Assembly: GCF_007994985.1 (NCBI RefSeq)
Contig: NZ_VOQF01000005.1
Coordinates: 186,001-250,000 of the forward strand
Source: Metabacillus litoralis
Lineage (GTDB): Bacteria; Bacillota; Bacilli; Bacillales; Bacillaceae
Reading direction: 5' to 3'
Length of the DNA stretch: 64,000 nucleotides
This document shows, one piece after another, positions 39,005-52,554 of this stretch. How positions within the stretch are numbered: the first letter of the stretch is position 1; each line of letters begins with the position of its first letter. The notes under the pieces are model-generated. The model was not told where the DNA came from. It made no database searches and saw only the letters and a list, made by a program, of their open reading frames with translations. The translations under genes and the position numbers were made by a program.

Positions 39005-40012
39005 ATGGCAGTAAAAATCGGTATTAATGGTTTTGGTCGTATTGGTCGTAATGTATTCCGTGCAGCATTAAAAAATCCTAACGTGGACGTAGTTGCAGTT
39101 AACGACTTAACAGATGCAAATATGTTAGCTCACCTTTTAAAATATGATACTGTGCACGGAAAGTTAGATGCAGAAGTGTCAGTTGACGGTAACAACTTAG
39201 TTGTTAACGGAAAAACTATTGAAGTTTCAGCAGAGCGTGACCCAGCTAAATTATCTTGGGGAACTCAAGGTGTTGATATCGTTGTTGAATCTACTGGATT
39301 CTTCACAAAACGTGCAGACGCTGCAAAACACTTAGAAGCAGGAGCTAAAAAAGTTATCATCTCAGCTCCAGCAAGTGATGAAGATATCACAATCGTAATG
39401 GGTGTTAACGAAGATAAATATGATGCAGGAAGCCATGATGTAATCTCTAACGCTTCTTGTACAACTAACTGCTTAGCTCCATTTGCTAAAGTATTAAACG
39501 ACAAATTTGGTATCAAACGTGGAATGATGACAACTGTTCACTCTTACACAAATGACCAACAAATCTTAGATTTACCACACAAAGACTACCGTCGTGCTCG
39601 TGCGGCAGCTGAAAACATCATCCCAACTACAACGGGTGCTGCTAAAGCTGTTTCTCTAGTATTACCTGAGTTAAAAGGTAAATTAAACGGTGGAGCAATG
39701 CGTGTTCCAACTCCTAACGTTTCTTTAGTTGACTTAGTTGCTGAATTAGATAAAGAAGTAACTGTTGACGAAATCAACGAAGCATTCAAAGCAGCTGCTG
39801 AAGGCGAATTAAGTGGAATCCTTGGATACAGTGAAGATCCATTAGTATCTGGAGATTACAATGGTAACCCAAATTCTTCTACAATTGATGCTTTATCAAC
39901 AATGGTTATGGAAGGCAGCATGGTTAAAGTAATTTCTTGGTATGATAACGAAAGTGGTTACTCTCACCGTGTAGTAGATCTTGCTGATTACATCGCTTCT
40001 AAAGGACTTTAA
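39005..40012 (+). CDS. gapA: Glyceraldehyde-3-phosphate dehydrogenase (glycolytic)
   Basis: NAD-dependent GAPDH. 335 residues. The NAD-binding [14 protein letters not shown] starts at residue 6, and the catalytic Cys is in [13 protein letters not shown] (about residue 152). Preference for NAD is suggested by the [10 protein letters not shown] segment. AAAGGAGG precedes the ATG. The codon use looks optimised for high expression. The gap from cggR contains a small inverted repeat (TTTCC...GGGAAA, about 38917-38938), the place where B. subtilis mRNA is cut to separate cggR from gapA; the processing here is inferred. Confidence 0.98.
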   Translation: MAVKIGINGFGRIGRNVFRAALKNPNVDVVAVNDLTDANMLAHLLKYDTVHGKLDAEVSVDGNNLVVNGKTIEVSAERDPAKLSWGTQGVDIVVESTGFFTKRADAAKHLEAGAKKVIISAPASDEDITIVMGVNEDKYDAGSHDVISNASCTTNCLAPFAKVLNDKFGIKRGMMTTVHSYTNDQQILDLPHKDYRRARAAAENIIPTTTGAAKAVSLVLPELKGKLNGGAMRVPTPNVSLVDLVAELDKEVTVDEINEAFKAAAEGELSGILGYSEDPLVSGDYNGNPNSSTIDALSTMVMEGSMVKVISWYDNESGYSHRVVDLADYIASKGL

Positions 40013-40063
40013 TTCTTTAAAAGAAGATGACAAGCAAGAATAACTGTATAATGTAAGAAAACG

Positions 40064-40095
40064 GGGAAAGGGGATCATCCCCTTTCCCTTTTTTA
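40064..40095 (+). terminator. Terminator between gapA and pgk
   Basis: GGGAAAGGGGAT pairs perfectly with ATCCCCTTTCCC and is followed by six T. Very strong. It should end most cggR-gapA transcripts before pgk. Confidence 0.92.
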
Positions 40096-40120
40096 GAAAT
40101 AAGGGCTTTATAATTTTTTT

Positions 40121-40243
40121 GGTGTCTAGCTGTAGCGCCTAGCCCCTCGAGGTCACAAGCCAATTCTCACTGAAAGGTAAAGAACACCTTTCTGTGAGGC
40201 TCGTCTTGTGCTTGTCGGGGCTGAACAGGCGCTTCCGCATTTC
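40121..40243 (+). repeat. Hairpin element family B, copy B3
   Basis: Same ends as B1/B2: GCGCCTAGCCCCTCGAGG and CTTGTCGGGGCTGAACAGGCG. The outer arm is GCGCC/GGCGC instead of GTGCC/GGCAC, and the inner arm is CTCACTGAAAGG/CCTTTCTGTGAG instead of the AAAGGAATGG type. The sequence changes but pairing is kept. Confidence 0.8.
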
Positions 40244-40262
40244 AAATTAGGAGGGCTTTTTC

Positions 40263-41447
40263 ATGAACAAACAGTCAGTTAAAGACATTGATGTTAAAGG
40301 GAAAGTCGTCTTTTGTCGCGTTGATTTTAACGTACCGATGAAGGATGGACAAGTAACAGATGAAACACGCATTCGTGCAGCTTTACCAACAATTCAGTAT
40401 TTAAGTGAGCAAGGTGCTAAAGTTGTATTAGCAAGTCATCTAGGTCGTCCTAAAGGTCAAGTTGTTGAAGAACTACGCTTAAATGCAGTTGCAGAAAAGC
40501 TTCAAGAACTTTCAGGTAAAAATGTTGTGAAAACAGATGAAGCTTATGGCGATACGGTTAAAGCTGAAATCGCAAAATTAGAAGAAGGCGGCGTACTTCT
40601 TTTAGAAAACGTTCGTTTCTACCCTGGTGAAGAAAAAAATGATCCAGAACTTGCAAAAGCATTTGCTGATTTAGCTGATGTTTATGTAAATGATGCATTT
40701 GGTGCTGCTCACCGTGCACATGCTTCAACTGAAGGTATTGCAAAACATATCCCTGCTGTTGCAGGCTTCTTAATGGAAAAAGAGCTTGAAGTTCTAGGTA
40801 AAGCATTAAATAATCCAGAGCGTCCTTTCACTGCTATTATCGGTGGAGCAAAAGTAAAAGACAAAATCGGTGTGATCGACAATCTTCTTAATAAAGTAGA
40901 TAATATAATCATCGGTGGTGGATTAGCTTACACATTCATCAAAGCTTTAGGACATGATGTTGGTAAATCACTACTTGAAGAAGATAAAGTTGATTTAGCA
41001 AAATCTTTCCTTGATCAAGCGAAAGAAAAAGGCGTTAATTTCTACATGCCTGTTGATATTGTTGTAGCAGATGATTTTTCAAATGATGCAAATACACAAA
41101 TCGTATCAATCGACAGCATTCCAAGTGATTGGGAAGGTCTTGATTGTGGTCCGAAATCTCGTGAAATCTACGCTGACGTTATCAAAAACTCTAAACTTGT
41201 TATCTGGAACGGACCAATGGGTGTATTCGAATTAGATGCATTCGCAGGTGGTACAAAAGCAGTTGCAGAAGCATTAGCTGAGGCAAATGATACATATTCC
41301 GTTATCGGAGGAGGAGATTCAGCTGCCGCTGTAGAAAAGTTCAACTTGGCTGATAAAATGAGCCACATCTCTACAGGTGGTGGAGCATCTCTTGAATTCA
41401 TGGAAGGTAAAGTACTTCCAGGCGTTTTAGCATTAAACGATAAATAA
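40263..41447 (+). CDS. pgk: Phosphoglycerate kinase
   Basis: Pgk makes ATP from 1,3-bisphosphoglycerate. 394 residues. The N-terminal substrate-binding segment is [14 protein letters not shown] and then ASHLGRPKG. The nucleotide-binding C-terminal domain shows [14 protein letters not shown] and the [12 protein letters not shown] end. GGAGGG precedes the ATG. A MITE-like element begins one base after its stop codon, pushing tpiA 266 bases away. Confidence 0.98.
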   Translation: MNKQSVKDIDVKGKVVFCRVDFNVPMKDGQVTDETRIRAALPTIQYLSEQGAKVVLASHLGRPKGQVVEELRLNAVAEKLQELSGKNVVKTDEAYGDTVKAEIAKLEEGGVLLLENVRFYPGEEKNDPELAKAFADLADVYVNDAFGAAHRAHASTEGIAKHIPAVAGFLMEKELEVLGKALNNPERPFTAIIGGAKVKDKIGVIDNLLNKVDNIIIGGGLAYTFIKALGHDVGKSLLEEDKVDLAKSFLDQAKEKGVNFYMPVDIVVADDFSNDANTQIVSIDSIPSDWEGLDCGPKSREIYADVIKNSKLVIWNGPMGVFELDAFAGGTKAVAEALAEANDTYSVIGGGDSAAAVEKFNLADKMSHISTGGGASLEFMEGKVLPGVLALNDK

Positions 41448-41612
41448 AGGCTCTTTTCTGAAAGATTGTTGCTAATTGCCTTGTTATTGCAATTTAAACT
41501 TAGTTCTTTTTGCATAATAAGTACTATTCTATTAAGAAAAGATGCCACCATGCTTGATAAAGTGCTGTTTACCTTGAGTTGTAAAAACAACAAAGTTTAA
41601 CGGAAACAGCCT
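41448..41612 (+). mobile_element. MITE-like family M, copy between pgk and tpiA
   Basis: 165 bases, from AGGCTCTTTTCTGAAAGATT to CGGAAACAGCCT. The ends form imperfect inverted repeats of about 26 bases. AAATAA stands on both flanks as a possible 6-bp target duplication. No coding capacity. Confidence 0.7.
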
Positions 41613-41614
41613 AA

Positions 41615-44001
<2,387 letters not shown>

Positions 44002-44015
44002 AGGAGAGAAATTAA

Positions 44016-45308
<1,293 letters not shown>

Positions 45309-45321
45309 TTTGAGTTAAGGG

Positions 45322-45350
45322 ACTGCCACACTGGGTGTGGCAGTTTTTTT
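45322..45350 (+). terminator. Terminator after eno
   Basis: ACTGCCACAC pairs perfectly with GTGTGGCAGT over a three-base loop, then eight T. Confidence 0.93.
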
Positions 45351-45403
45351 GTTTTGTTTTGGTTTGCGGCTAGTATGGCTAGAGGAGCGAAGTGGGGGGC
45401 GAT

Positions 45404-45514
45404 TTTTGTCGAAAATAGTCTAATCGAAGATAAATCCGGAAAATCGAAGATAAATTTACAGAATCGATGATAAATCAGAAAAATCGAAGATAAATCGGCA
45501 GAATCGCCGATAAA
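45404..45514 (+). repeat. 20-bp-period array, copy A3 (5 units)
   Basis: Leader TTTTGTCGAAAATAGTCT (45404-45421), then units starting at 45422, 45442, 45462, 45482 and 45502, each AATCGNNGATAAA(T) plus six variable bases. It lies 3' of eno, same orientation, and upstream of the NERD gene. Confidence 0.85.
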
Positions 45515-45596
45515 GTTAAAATTCTCTCAACGAGTAGCAGGATATCCACCCTGAGATAGCGTATATTAAAGCGACAAAACAAAATGGAGTGAGAAA

Positions 45597-46589
45597 ATGA
45601 TCAAAAAAGACCATCAAACACCAGATATCATCCCCAAATTAACAGCTTTGCTTCAAAGAATCCCGAAAACTCATCAACATAAAATCCCTACTATTACCGA
45701 AGACCTCAGAATCAGAACCGCAGGCTTTCAGGGCGAAAAAGCAATCGATTATCCACTAAGTTTTCTAAACGAAAAGGACTATTATATCTTCCATGGTTTA
45801 AGACTACAGACAAAATCACACCATTTTCAAATTGACACCCTTATTTTCACCAAAAAGCTTGTCATTCTTATAGAGGTTAAAAATATCTCAGGAACCATTT
45901 ACTTCGATCAGGAATTCAAGCAACTGATTCAAACAAAAGACGGCGTCGAAAAAGGTTACTCCTATCCACTAACACAGCTAGACAGACAAGTGGCCCTTTT
46001 TCAAGAATGGTTAAAACTCAATAAACTCCCAAAACTAAAGCTTGCCACATTAGTAGTCATTAGCAATTCTCAAAGTATTATCCGCACAGCCCCTAACAGT
46101 AACTCCATCAATCAAAGAGTTATCCACAAAGAAGATCTTCCAATGAAAATCAGACAAATCGAAAAATCTCACTCTCACATATCTGAAACTCTTGATGAGA
46201 AAGATATGAAAAAAATCTTCAAATGTCTCATCAAGCAGCATTCATCGTTAGAAACAAATGTATTAGAACGATATCAAATAAACGAGCATGAACTAAGAAA
46301 AGGGGTGTTTTGTCCGCGCTGTGAGTATTTTCCTCTAGAAAGGATTAAGGCAAATTGGTACTGCCCTCAATGTAAACATAAAGACAAATTTGCCCATATC
46401 CAGGCCTTGAAGGATTACTCACTTTTAATAAAACCAACCATTAAAAATTCTGAAGCTAGGGAAGCTAGGGAGTTTCTTGTTTTAAACTCATCTAGCACAG
46501 CTAATCGATTATTACATGGCATGAATCTTCAATCCTCAGGAGGAAATAAGAATCGGCAATATGATTTAACTCCTCTTAAATATTTGTGA
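45597..46589 (+). CDS. NERD-domain protein (nuclease-related)
   Basis: 330 residues. The NERD domain lies at about residues 40-150 and shows the PD-(D/E)XK-like core QIDTLIFTKKLVILIEVKN (D, then E-x-K), expected for a metal-dependent nuclease. A C-terminal zinc ribbon has four Cys in CPRCEYF...WYCPQC. No membrane segment. NERD proteins are common in Bacillus, sometimes on plasmids; their substrate is not known. The reading frame is intact, and codon use looks less optimised than in the glycolytic genes. It is bracketed by two copies of the 20-bp array and is absent from this position in B. subtilis as I recall, so it may be an insertion. Confidence 0.85.
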   Translation: MIKKDHQTPDIIPKLTALLQRIPKTHQHKIPTITEDLRIRTAGFQGEKAIDYPLSFLNEKDYYIFHGLRLQTKSHHFQIDTLIFTKKLVILIEVKNISGTIYFDQEFKQLIQTKDGVEKGYSYPLTQLDRQVALFQEWLKLNKLPKLKLATLVVISNSQSIIRTAPNSNSINQRVIHKEDLPMKIRQIEKSHSHISETLDEKDMKKIFKCLIKQHSSLETNVLERYQINEHELRKGVFCPRCEYFPLERIKANWYCPQCKHKDKFAHIQALKDYSLLIKPTIKNSEAREAREFLVLNSSSTANRLLHGMNLQSSGGNKNRQYDLTPLKYL

Positions 46590-46614
46590 TATAGAAGGTG
46601 TTGCTTTGTGAGAG

Positions 46615-46726
46615 TTTTGTCGAAAATAGTCTAATCGAAGATAAATGCTGAAAATCGATGATAAATTTGCATAATCGATGATAAATTAGAAAAATCGTTG
46701 ATATTTTTCAAGAATCGATGATAAAT
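46615..46726 (+). repeat. 20-bp-period array, copy A4 (5 units)
   Basis: The leader TTTTGTCGAAAATAGTCT (46615-46632) is identical to that of A3. Units start at 46633, 46653, 46673, 46693 and 46713. The fourth is degenerate (GATATTTT). It begins 26 bases after the NERD stop. From 46727 to the secG region I see nothing else. Confidence 0.85.
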
Positions 46727-47045
46727 CTACTTTTTTACTCATGATAGAGTCCGAAATTAGTTGAGGAAGTATAAAATGTAAGGGCAAGACCCGAAAACTG
46801 TACTAGAAATGCTCAAAATGTAATTAAATGACCTCGAAACAGCTTTAAATCCTGAAACAAATTCCTAGGCACCCCAAGTCAGAGCACAAAGAGTATGAAA
46901 ACATCCACCAATTCTATTCCAAAGCGCCAATATTTGAGAATATCAACCTCACTTCAACAATTAAGACAAATGTGTATTGTGATAATTCGTCAATTGTGAT
47001 ACATTAAAATTATCTATTTGTGCGCATTTCAGGAGGTGTGTTTTC

Positions 47046-47279
47046 ATGCATACAGTATTAATTATCCTACTTGTTTTAGTTTCAATCGCTCTAATTACAG
47101 TTGTATTATTACAATCTGGAAAAAGCGCAGGTTTATCTGGTGCGATTTCTGGTGGCGCCGAGCAACTTTTTGGAAAGCAAAAAGCACGTGGTCTTGATTT
47201 AGTTTTACATCGAGCTACTGTTATTTTGTCTGTTTTATTCTTTATTCTTACAATTTTAGTATCATATGTTGTTCAATAA
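47046..47279 (+). CDS. secG: Preprotein translocase subunit SecG
   Basis: Small subunit of the SecYEG channel. 77 residues with two membrane helices (residues 1-22 and 54-76). They are joined by the conserved cytoplasmic loop, [20 protein letters not shown] followed by GKQKARG. AGGAGGTG precedes the ATG. A terminator follows the stop. It opens the secG-est-rnr-smpB-ssrA order of B. subtilis. Confidence 0.96.
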   Translation: MHTVLIILLVLVSIALITVVLLQSGKSAGLSGAISGGAEQLFGKQKARGLDLVLHRATVILSVLFFILTILVSYVVQ

Positions 47280-47290
47280 TGGGTGAAAGC

Positions 47291-47325
47291 AAAGGGTCTG
47301 TACTTAACTACAGGCTCTTTTTTTG
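47291..47325 (+). terminator. Terminator after secG
   Basis: Hairpin around GTCTGTA / TACAGGC flanked by AAAGG and CTCTTT, followed by a T run. Confidence 0.75.
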
Positions 47326-47510
47326 TTTTAAGATGTGGTTTTACTAAAGATTTTTGAAGTCACGATAAAAAAACATACATAGACAAGTAAACATCTTTGT
47401 AAGTAGTAACAGTGTTTGTTTTAATGGTAGTAAGGGATAACCAAACAGATTTGTAATACTACAAGAACATGTCGGACAAACTATACGAAAGATATTAAAG
47501 GAGTATAAAA

Positions 47511-48251
47511 ATGAAAAGAGTTTTACCGAAGCCATTTACATTTGAGGGTGGAGACAGAGCTGTACTTTTATTACATGGATTTACAGGAAATACTGCTGAT
47601 GTCAGGATGCTTGCGCGTTTTTTAAGTGAACGAGGATATACTTGTCATGCACCACAATATAAGGGACATGGAGTTCCTCCTGAGGAGCTTGTTTCGACAG
47701 GGCCTGAGGACTGGTGGAAAGATGTTGAAGAAGGATATCAGCATTTGAAGGATATGGGGTTTGAAGATATTGCCGTTGGCGGATTGTCACTAGGTGGAGT
47801 GTTTTCCTTGAAATTAGGTTACACTGTACCTGTAAAGGGTATTATCCCAATGTGTGCACCTATGTATATAAAAAGTGAAGAAGTCATGTATGAAGGTGTT
47901 CTCGAATATGCTAGGAATTATAAAAAATTCGAGGGGAAAACTCCTGAAGAGATTGAAGCTGAAATGAGAGAGTTTGAAAAATCTCCTATGAATACATTAA
48001 AAGCTTTACAAGAGTTGATTGCTTCTGTTCGAGATAATGTGGATATGATTTACTCTCCAACCTTTGTTGCACAGGGAAGACATGATCACATGATTAATAC
48101 TGATAGTGCAAATATTATCTACAATGAAGTAGAAAATGATCATAAGAAGATTAAGTGGTACGAAGAATCTGGACATGTGTTAACTCTTGATAAAGAACGA
48201 GATCAACTTCATGAAGATGTTTATGAATTTTTAGAAAGTCTTGATTGGTAA
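47511..48251 (+). CDS. est: Carboxylesterase (Est/YvaK)
   Basis: 246 residues, alpha/beta hydrolase with broad carboxylester activity in Bacillus and Geobacillus. Oxyanion-hole HGFTG is at residues 22-26, and the nucleophile Ser93 is in GGLSLGG. The Asp is in QGRHDHMI near residue 192, and the His is in ESGHVLTLD near residue 222. Cytoplasmic, with no signal peptide. AAAGGAG precedes the ATG. rnr follows after 15 bases. Confidence 0.93.
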   Translation: MKRVLPKPFTFEGGDRAVLLLHGFTGNTADVRMLARFLSERGYTCHAPQYKGHGVPPEELVSTGPEDWWKDVEEGYQHLKDMGFEDIAVGGLSLGGVFSLKLGYTVPVKGIIPMCAPMYIKSEEVMYEGVLEYARNYKKFEGKTPEEIEAEMREFEKSPMNTLKALQELIASVRDNVDMIYSPTFVAQGRHDHMINTDSANIIYNEVENDHKKIKWYEESGHVLTLDKERDQLHEDVYEFLESLDW

Positions 48252-48266
48252 AAAGGAGGATGTTAA

Positions 48267-50606
48267 ATGGATCAAGAAATACAAGTACATATAAATAAGC
48301 TACTTGGTTTTATGAAGGAAGAAGCATATAAACCACTTACAGTACAAGAACTTGAAGAAGCATTTGGAATTGAAGATTCAGCAGAATTTAAAGAATTTGT
48401 TAAAGCATTAGTTGTGATGGAAGAAGAGGGATTGGTTGTTCGAACACGAAGTAACCGCTACGGTCTTCCTGAAAAAATGAATTTATTAAAAGGTAAACTG
48501 ATTGGACATGCAAAAGGGTTTGCTTTTGTTGATCCTGATGACACAAGCTTAGATGATATTTTTATCCCACCAACTGAGCTAAAAACAGCGATGCATGGTG
48601 ACATTGTTCTTGTTCGAGTAAGCCCGAAATCTGCGAATGGCTCACGCCAAGAAGGTTCGATTATTCGAATTCTAGAACGTGGAGTAAAAGAGGTTGTTGG
48701 AACATATACAGAAAGTAAAAACTTTGGATTTGTCATTCCAGATGATAAAAAAATTGCAAATGATATTTTTATCCCGAAGAATGCATCAAAGGGTGCTATT
48801 GAAGGACATAAGGTTGTTGTGAAATTAACGACGTATCCTGAAGGCCGTATGAGTGCTGAAGGTGAGATAATCGACATATTAGGTCATAAAAATGATCCTG
48901 GTGTTGATATTTTATCTGTTATTCATAAACACGGGTTACCAGGTCCGTTTCCTGTAGAAGCTCTAGAACAAGCAAATGATGTACCAGATGAAATTAAAGA
49001 AGAAGATCTAAAGGATCGCCGTGATCTTCGTAACGAAACGATTGTGACAATAGATGGAGCAGACGCAAAGGATTTAGATGATGCTGTTACTGTTAAAAAG
49101 CTTGATAATGGCAACTATAAGCTTGGTGTTCATATTGCAGATGTTAGTCATTATGTAACAGAGCAATCTCCAATTGATCGTGAAGCGGTTGAACGTGGAA
49201 CAAGTGTTTATTTAGTTGACCGAGTTATTCCAATGATTCCACATCGTCTTTCTAATGGCATTTGTTCATTAAATCCAAAGGTTGATCGATTAACATTATC
49301 TTGTGAAATGGAAATCGATGCTGAAGGCCAAGTTGTTAAGCATGAGATTTTCCAAAGTGTGATTAAAACAACAGAGCGTATGACATATACAGATGTGAAA
49401 AAAATTCTTGAAGACAAAGACGAAGCTCTTCTTAAAAAATATGAAAACCTTGTTCCGATGTTTGAAGAAATGGCGGATTTAGCACAAATTCTTCGTAAAA
49501 AACGTATGGATCGTGGCGCGATTGACTTTGATTTTAAAGAAGCGAAGGTGTTAGTTGATCCAAAGGGGCACCCAACAGATGTTGTTATTCGCGAACGTTC
49601 AGTAGCGGAACGTCTTATTGAGGAGTTCATGCTGCTTGCAAATGAAACAGTAGCAGAGCATTTTCATTGGATGAATGTACCGTTCATTTATCGTATCCAT
49701 GAAGATCCTAATGCTGAGAAGCTTCAACGTTTCTTAGAATTCATTACGAATTTCGGCTATTCTGTAAAAGGAACAGCAAATGAAATTCATCCAAGAGCAC
49801 TACAAAACATTATTGAGGAAGTTGCCGGTAAACCAGAAGAAACGGTTATTTCAACGGTTATGTTACGCTCAATGAAGCAAGCAAAATATGATCCAGAAAG
49901 CCTTGGACATTTCGGTTTATCAACAGAATATTATACACATTTCACCTCACCGATTCGTCGTTACCCAGATTTAATTGTACATCGCTTAATCCGTACGTAT
50001 TTAATTGAAGGTAAAGTTGATGAAGATACTCGTTCTAAATGGGCAGAAAGCTTACCTGTTATAGCAGAGCATTCTTCTAATATGGAAAGACGAGCGGTTG
50101 AAGCTGAGCGTGAAACAGATGAACTGAAAAAAGCAGAATATATGCTTGATAAAATTGGCGAGGAATACGACGGAATGATTAGCTCTGTGACAAACTTTGG
50201 GATGTTTGTTGAGCTTCCTAACACAATCGAGGGTCTAATCCATGTTAGCTATTTAACAGATGACTATTACCGTTATGATGAACGTCATTACGCAATGATC
50301 GGTGAACGTACAGGTAATGTTTATCGAATTGGTGATGAAATCACGGTTCGTGTAGTAAATGTTAATAAAGATGAACGTTCTATTGATTTTGAAGTTGTTG
50401 GGATGAAGGGTACGAGAAAACGACCTGATAAAGATGCTCCTAAAAAAGTCATCATTGCAGGTAAAGGAAGAAAGCCTGACAACTTAAAATATGGTAAGAA
50501 AAAAGAAGACGAAAAATCAGGAGACTGGTCAACTCGTCCTCCACGTAAAAAGAAAAAGCATTTCGAAAATGCACCAAAAGCAAAGCGTAAAAAGAAAAAA
50601 CGATAA
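48267..50606 (+). CDS. rnr: Ribonuclease R
   Basis: RNase R, a processive 3'-5' exonuclease that degrades structured RNA, helps tmRNA-mediated quality control, and matures or removes mRNA from stalled ribosomes. 779 residues. An N-terminal helix-turn-helix-like region is followed by two cold-shock domains. The catalytic RNB domain (about 245-570) has [19 protein letters not shown] with the metal-binding Asp cluster. Next comes an S1 domain ([18 protein letters not shown]). The tail is lysine-rich. The smpB and ssrA partners lie 1.2-2 kb downstream. Confidence 0.97.
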   Translation: MDQEIQVHINKLLGFMKEEAYKPLTVQELEEAFGIEDSAEFKEFVKALVVMEEEGLVVRTRSNRYGLPEKMNLLKGKLIGHAKGFAFVDPDDTSLDDIFIPPTELKTAMHGDIVLVRVSPKSANGSRQEGSIIRILERGVKEVVGTYTESKNFGFVIPDDKKIANDIFIPKNASKGAIEGHKVVVKLTTYPEGRMSAEGEIIDILGHKNDPGVDILSVIHKHGLPGPFPVEALEQANDVPDEIKEEDLKDRRDLRNETIVTIDGADAKDLDDAVTVKKLDNGNYKLGVHIADVSHYVTEQSPIDREAVERGTSVYLVDRVIPMIPHRLSNGICSLNPKVDRLTLSCEMEIDAEGQVVKHEIFQSVIKTTERMTYTDVKKILEDKDEALLKKYENLVPMFEEMADLAQILRKKRMDRGAIDFDFKEAKVLVDPKGHPTDVVIRERSVAERLIEEFMLLANETVAEHFHWMNVPFIYRIHEDPNAEKLQRFLEFITNFGYSVKGTANEIHPRALQNIIEEVAGKPEETVISTVMLRSMKQAKYDPESLGHFGLSTEYYTHFTSPIRRYPDLIVHRLIRTYLIEGKVDEDTRSKWAESLPVIAEHSSNMERRAVEAERETDELKKAEYMLDKIGEEYDGMISSVTNFGMFVELPNTIEGLIHVSYLTDDYYRYDERHYAMIGERTGNVYRIGDEITVRVVNVNKDERSIDFEVVGMKGTRKRPDKDAPKKVIIAGKGRKPDNLKYGKKKEDEKSGDWSTRPPRKKKKHFENAPKAKRKKKKR

Positions 50607-50681
50607 TTTCCCTTGAGATTTGTACAACTTCATGTAGCTCAGTTAACATGGAGAAGCATGTTGAATATCTCTGTAATTAGC

Positions 50682-50710
50682 AGACCAAATCGCATTTGAT
50701 TTGGTCTTTC
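50682..50710 (+). terminator. Terminator after rnr
   Basis: AGACCAAAT pairs with ATTTGGTCT, then TTCCTT. The T run is weak. Confidence 0.6.
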
Positions 50711-50792
50711 CTTGTTCAAGGCTTAAGAGACCACATTGTCACAGCAGACAAAAATCAACTTGTCTTTTATGTTGCATTTGATTAGAACTGTA

Positions 50793-50817
50793 GAAAAAAG
50801 ACTAGGAACTAGTCTTT
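50793..50817 (-). terminator. Terminator of the DUF2383 gene
   Basis: AAAGACTAG pairs with CTAGTCTTT over a three-base loop. On the minus strand it runs into TTTTTT, so it serves the gene at 50853. Confidence 0.75.
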
Positions 50818-50852
50818 AAAAGGTCGCTTCACTCATTTATCAATTCTATGTA

Positions 50853-51305
50853 TCAGTGCAACTCAGATTTTAAATAATCGACATGCTCTCTTTGTTTATC
50901 TAAGATACGATCAACAAGGTTCAAACTTTTCTCATCAAGTTTATCACGAACCAATTTCTCAGTCATTTTTATTCCATAGAGATTTTCTCCCTTAATTGCA
51001 TGTTTTAGAATTTCCTTTTCACTGTTTGAGTGATCAAATATTTGGCTAATATAAAGTTCGATCTTACCAACAACCCCTTCACTAGTAGCTGGTGTTCCTT
51101 TAAGCTCTTGAATTCGTTCTGAAAGTAGGTCTGAATGGTGTTTTAAGTCCTTTTGGATAGTAATAAAATTATTACGAAGTGGGGAAGAGTCATCAAGGTT
51201 TTTTATAAATTCTTCATAAGAATGTATTCCCATGTATTGTCCTTGCAGTAGCTGGTTCAAGGTTTTTACAACATTATGATTTTCTATTGAAATCATTCCT
51301 TTCAT
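50853..51305 (-). CDS. DUF2383 ferritin-like protein
   Basis: 150 residues, all helical, in the ferritin-like DUF2383 style. Helix starts are NVVKTLNQLLQGQYMGIHSY, then LRNNFITIQKDLKHHSDLLS, then EILKHAIKGENLYGIKMTEK, and a final helix DRILDKQREHVDYLK. Acidic and His residues are present at ferritin-like positions, but a complete di-iron site cannot be confirmed by eye. In Bacillus such proteins are often spore-associated, but the function is unknown. The start is uncertain: the ATG at 51305 has no strong ribosome site. Confidence 0.8.
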   Translation of the reverse strand: MKGMISIENHNVVKTLNQLLQGQYMGIHSYEEFIKNLDDSSPLRNNFITIQKDLKHHSDLLSERIQELKGTPATSEGVVGKIELYISQIFDHSNSEKEILKHAIKGENLYGIKMTEKLVRDKLDEKSLNLVDRILDKQREHVDYLKSELH

Positions 51306-51736
51306 AATTTAATTCATGACATTCATAGTTTAAGCGTAAAAAATGAATTCATACAAAAGCTGCTTAATATTAGAGCGGGGAACATGTATCACTTGTATAA
51401 GTAGTAAATAACTTTCTCATCCGAGGAGTTAGTGAAGATAAAAAGACCCAAACCTTATCGAGTTAAGTGGTAAAGGAACAAATTCATAGGAATTCTTATG
51501 CTGATAGTGAGAAAAGTGCTAAATGAACAGAAGGATAGGATAATTAAAATGATCAAGCAAATCTTGAAACAGAACTGCAATGTGGTGCCGTCATCATTGT
51601 TTTTGGGATGGATGTTATTTCGTTTGTATTTTTCCCACGCGTATAAGTTATCTGCCCTTTATTGTCAGCTCTTGTTTTTCTAGGTGCTTAAAATCTCTAA
51701 GCAAATACCCTTTGAAAATCTTTAAAGTGCAATTCA

Positions 51737-51765
51737 TTGAGTTTGCGTCCATTTTTTGTTAAAAT
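51737..51765 (+). promoter_or_regulatory. smpB promoter
   Basis: -35 TTGAGT (51737-51742), 17 bases, -10 TAAAAT (51760-51765), 48 bases before smpB. The 51306-51736 stretch shows no convincing gene; short frames there lack family likeness. Confidence 0.6.
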
Positions 51766-51812
51766 ATAAGTTACCGCTATAATGATAGGTACACCCGAGA
51801 GGAGGCAACACA

Positions 51813-52280
51813 ATGCCTAAAGGAATGGGAAAAGTAGTTGCTCAAAACAAAAAGGCAAACCACGATTTTTCAATCGAAGAAACGTTTGAAGCCGGCATTG
51901 TTCTTCAAGGAACGGAAATCAAATCAATTCGAAATGGTCGTGCAAATTTAAAGGATTCTTATGCACGTATTGAACGTGGTGAAGTTTTTTTACTCAATAT
52001 GCATGTTAGTCCTTATGAGCAGGGAAATCGCTATAACCATGATCCATTGCGTACAAGAAAACTACTTCTTCACAAAAAGGAAATTGTTAAATTAATTGGT
52101 GCAACAAAAGAAGATGGCTATGCACTTGTTCCATTGAAAATGTATTTAAAAAATGGATATGCGAAAGTGTTAATAGGTCTTGGTAAGGGTAAAAAGAAAT
52201 ACGATAAGCGTGAAGATTTGAAGAAAAAAGAAGCGAAACGTGATATCGAGCGTGCCTTTAGAGAACGCCAAAAGATATAA
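51813..52280 (+). CDS. smpB: SsrA-binding protein
   Basis: SmpB binds tmRNA and brings it to stalled ribosomes. 155 residues. Beta-barrel with [20 protein letters not shown], the RNA-binding [26 protein letters not shown] region (positions about 65-90), and the basic C-terminal tail ([20 protein letters not shown]) that mimics mRNA in the decoding site. GAGAGGAGG precedes the ATG. ssrA follows 274 bases later. Confidence 0.98.
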   Translation: MPKGMGKVVAQNKKANHDFSIEETFEAGIVLQGTEIKSIRNGRANLKDSYARIERGEVFLLNMHVSPYEQGNRYNHDPLRTRKLLLHKKEIVKLIGATKEDGYALVPLKMYLKNGYAKVLIGLGKGKKKYDKREDLKKKEAKRDIERAFRERQKI

Positions 52281-52285
52281 AAGGT

Positions 52286-52320
52286 AGGCTGTTTTCACAA
52301 ACTTTGTTACTATTAGCAAC
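52286..52320 (-). repeat. Solitary end of MITE-like family M
   Basis: AGGCTGTTTTCACAAACTTT followed by GTTACT closely matches one end of the element at 53918 (AGGCTGTTTTCGCAAACTTT, then GTTGCT). The other end is not found nearby, so this is a remnant or single-ended copy between smpB and ssrA. Confidence 0.5.
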
Positions 52321-52422
52321 TTGAAGGATAGTACCTTCTATACGTAAAACATTGTTTTTAAAAGATAATAAGGTTATGAACATCAATCTTTTAAAAATGA
52401 ACCAATAGGTAAAAACTTACAA

Positions 52423-52450
52423 TTGCATTCTTGTCTCAGTCTGTTATAAT
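52423..52450 (+). promoter_or_regulatory. ssrA promoter
   Basis: -35 TTGCAT (52423-52428), 16 bases, -10 TATAAT (52445-52450). It is about 100 bases before the mature 5' end, which RNase P would produce. Confidence 0.6.
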
Positions 52451-52554
52451 AGATTTTGTAAGACAGTCACTTACACACAATTTCATAAGCAATTAAGCTT
52501 ATTCTACTTTTTTAATATCTCCCGTATTCCCAAGCTGGTATATACGGCTATCAT

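Noticed and set aside
45404-46726. CRISPR interpretation of the 20-bp arrays
   Set aside because: The conserved part is 14 bases and the variable part only six; there is no spacer-sized sequence and no cas gene in the window.
51498-51683. 61-codon open frame between the DUF2383 gene and smpB
   Set aside because: Only a weak ribosome site, no recognisable pattern, and an overlapping frame of similar length; treated as noise.
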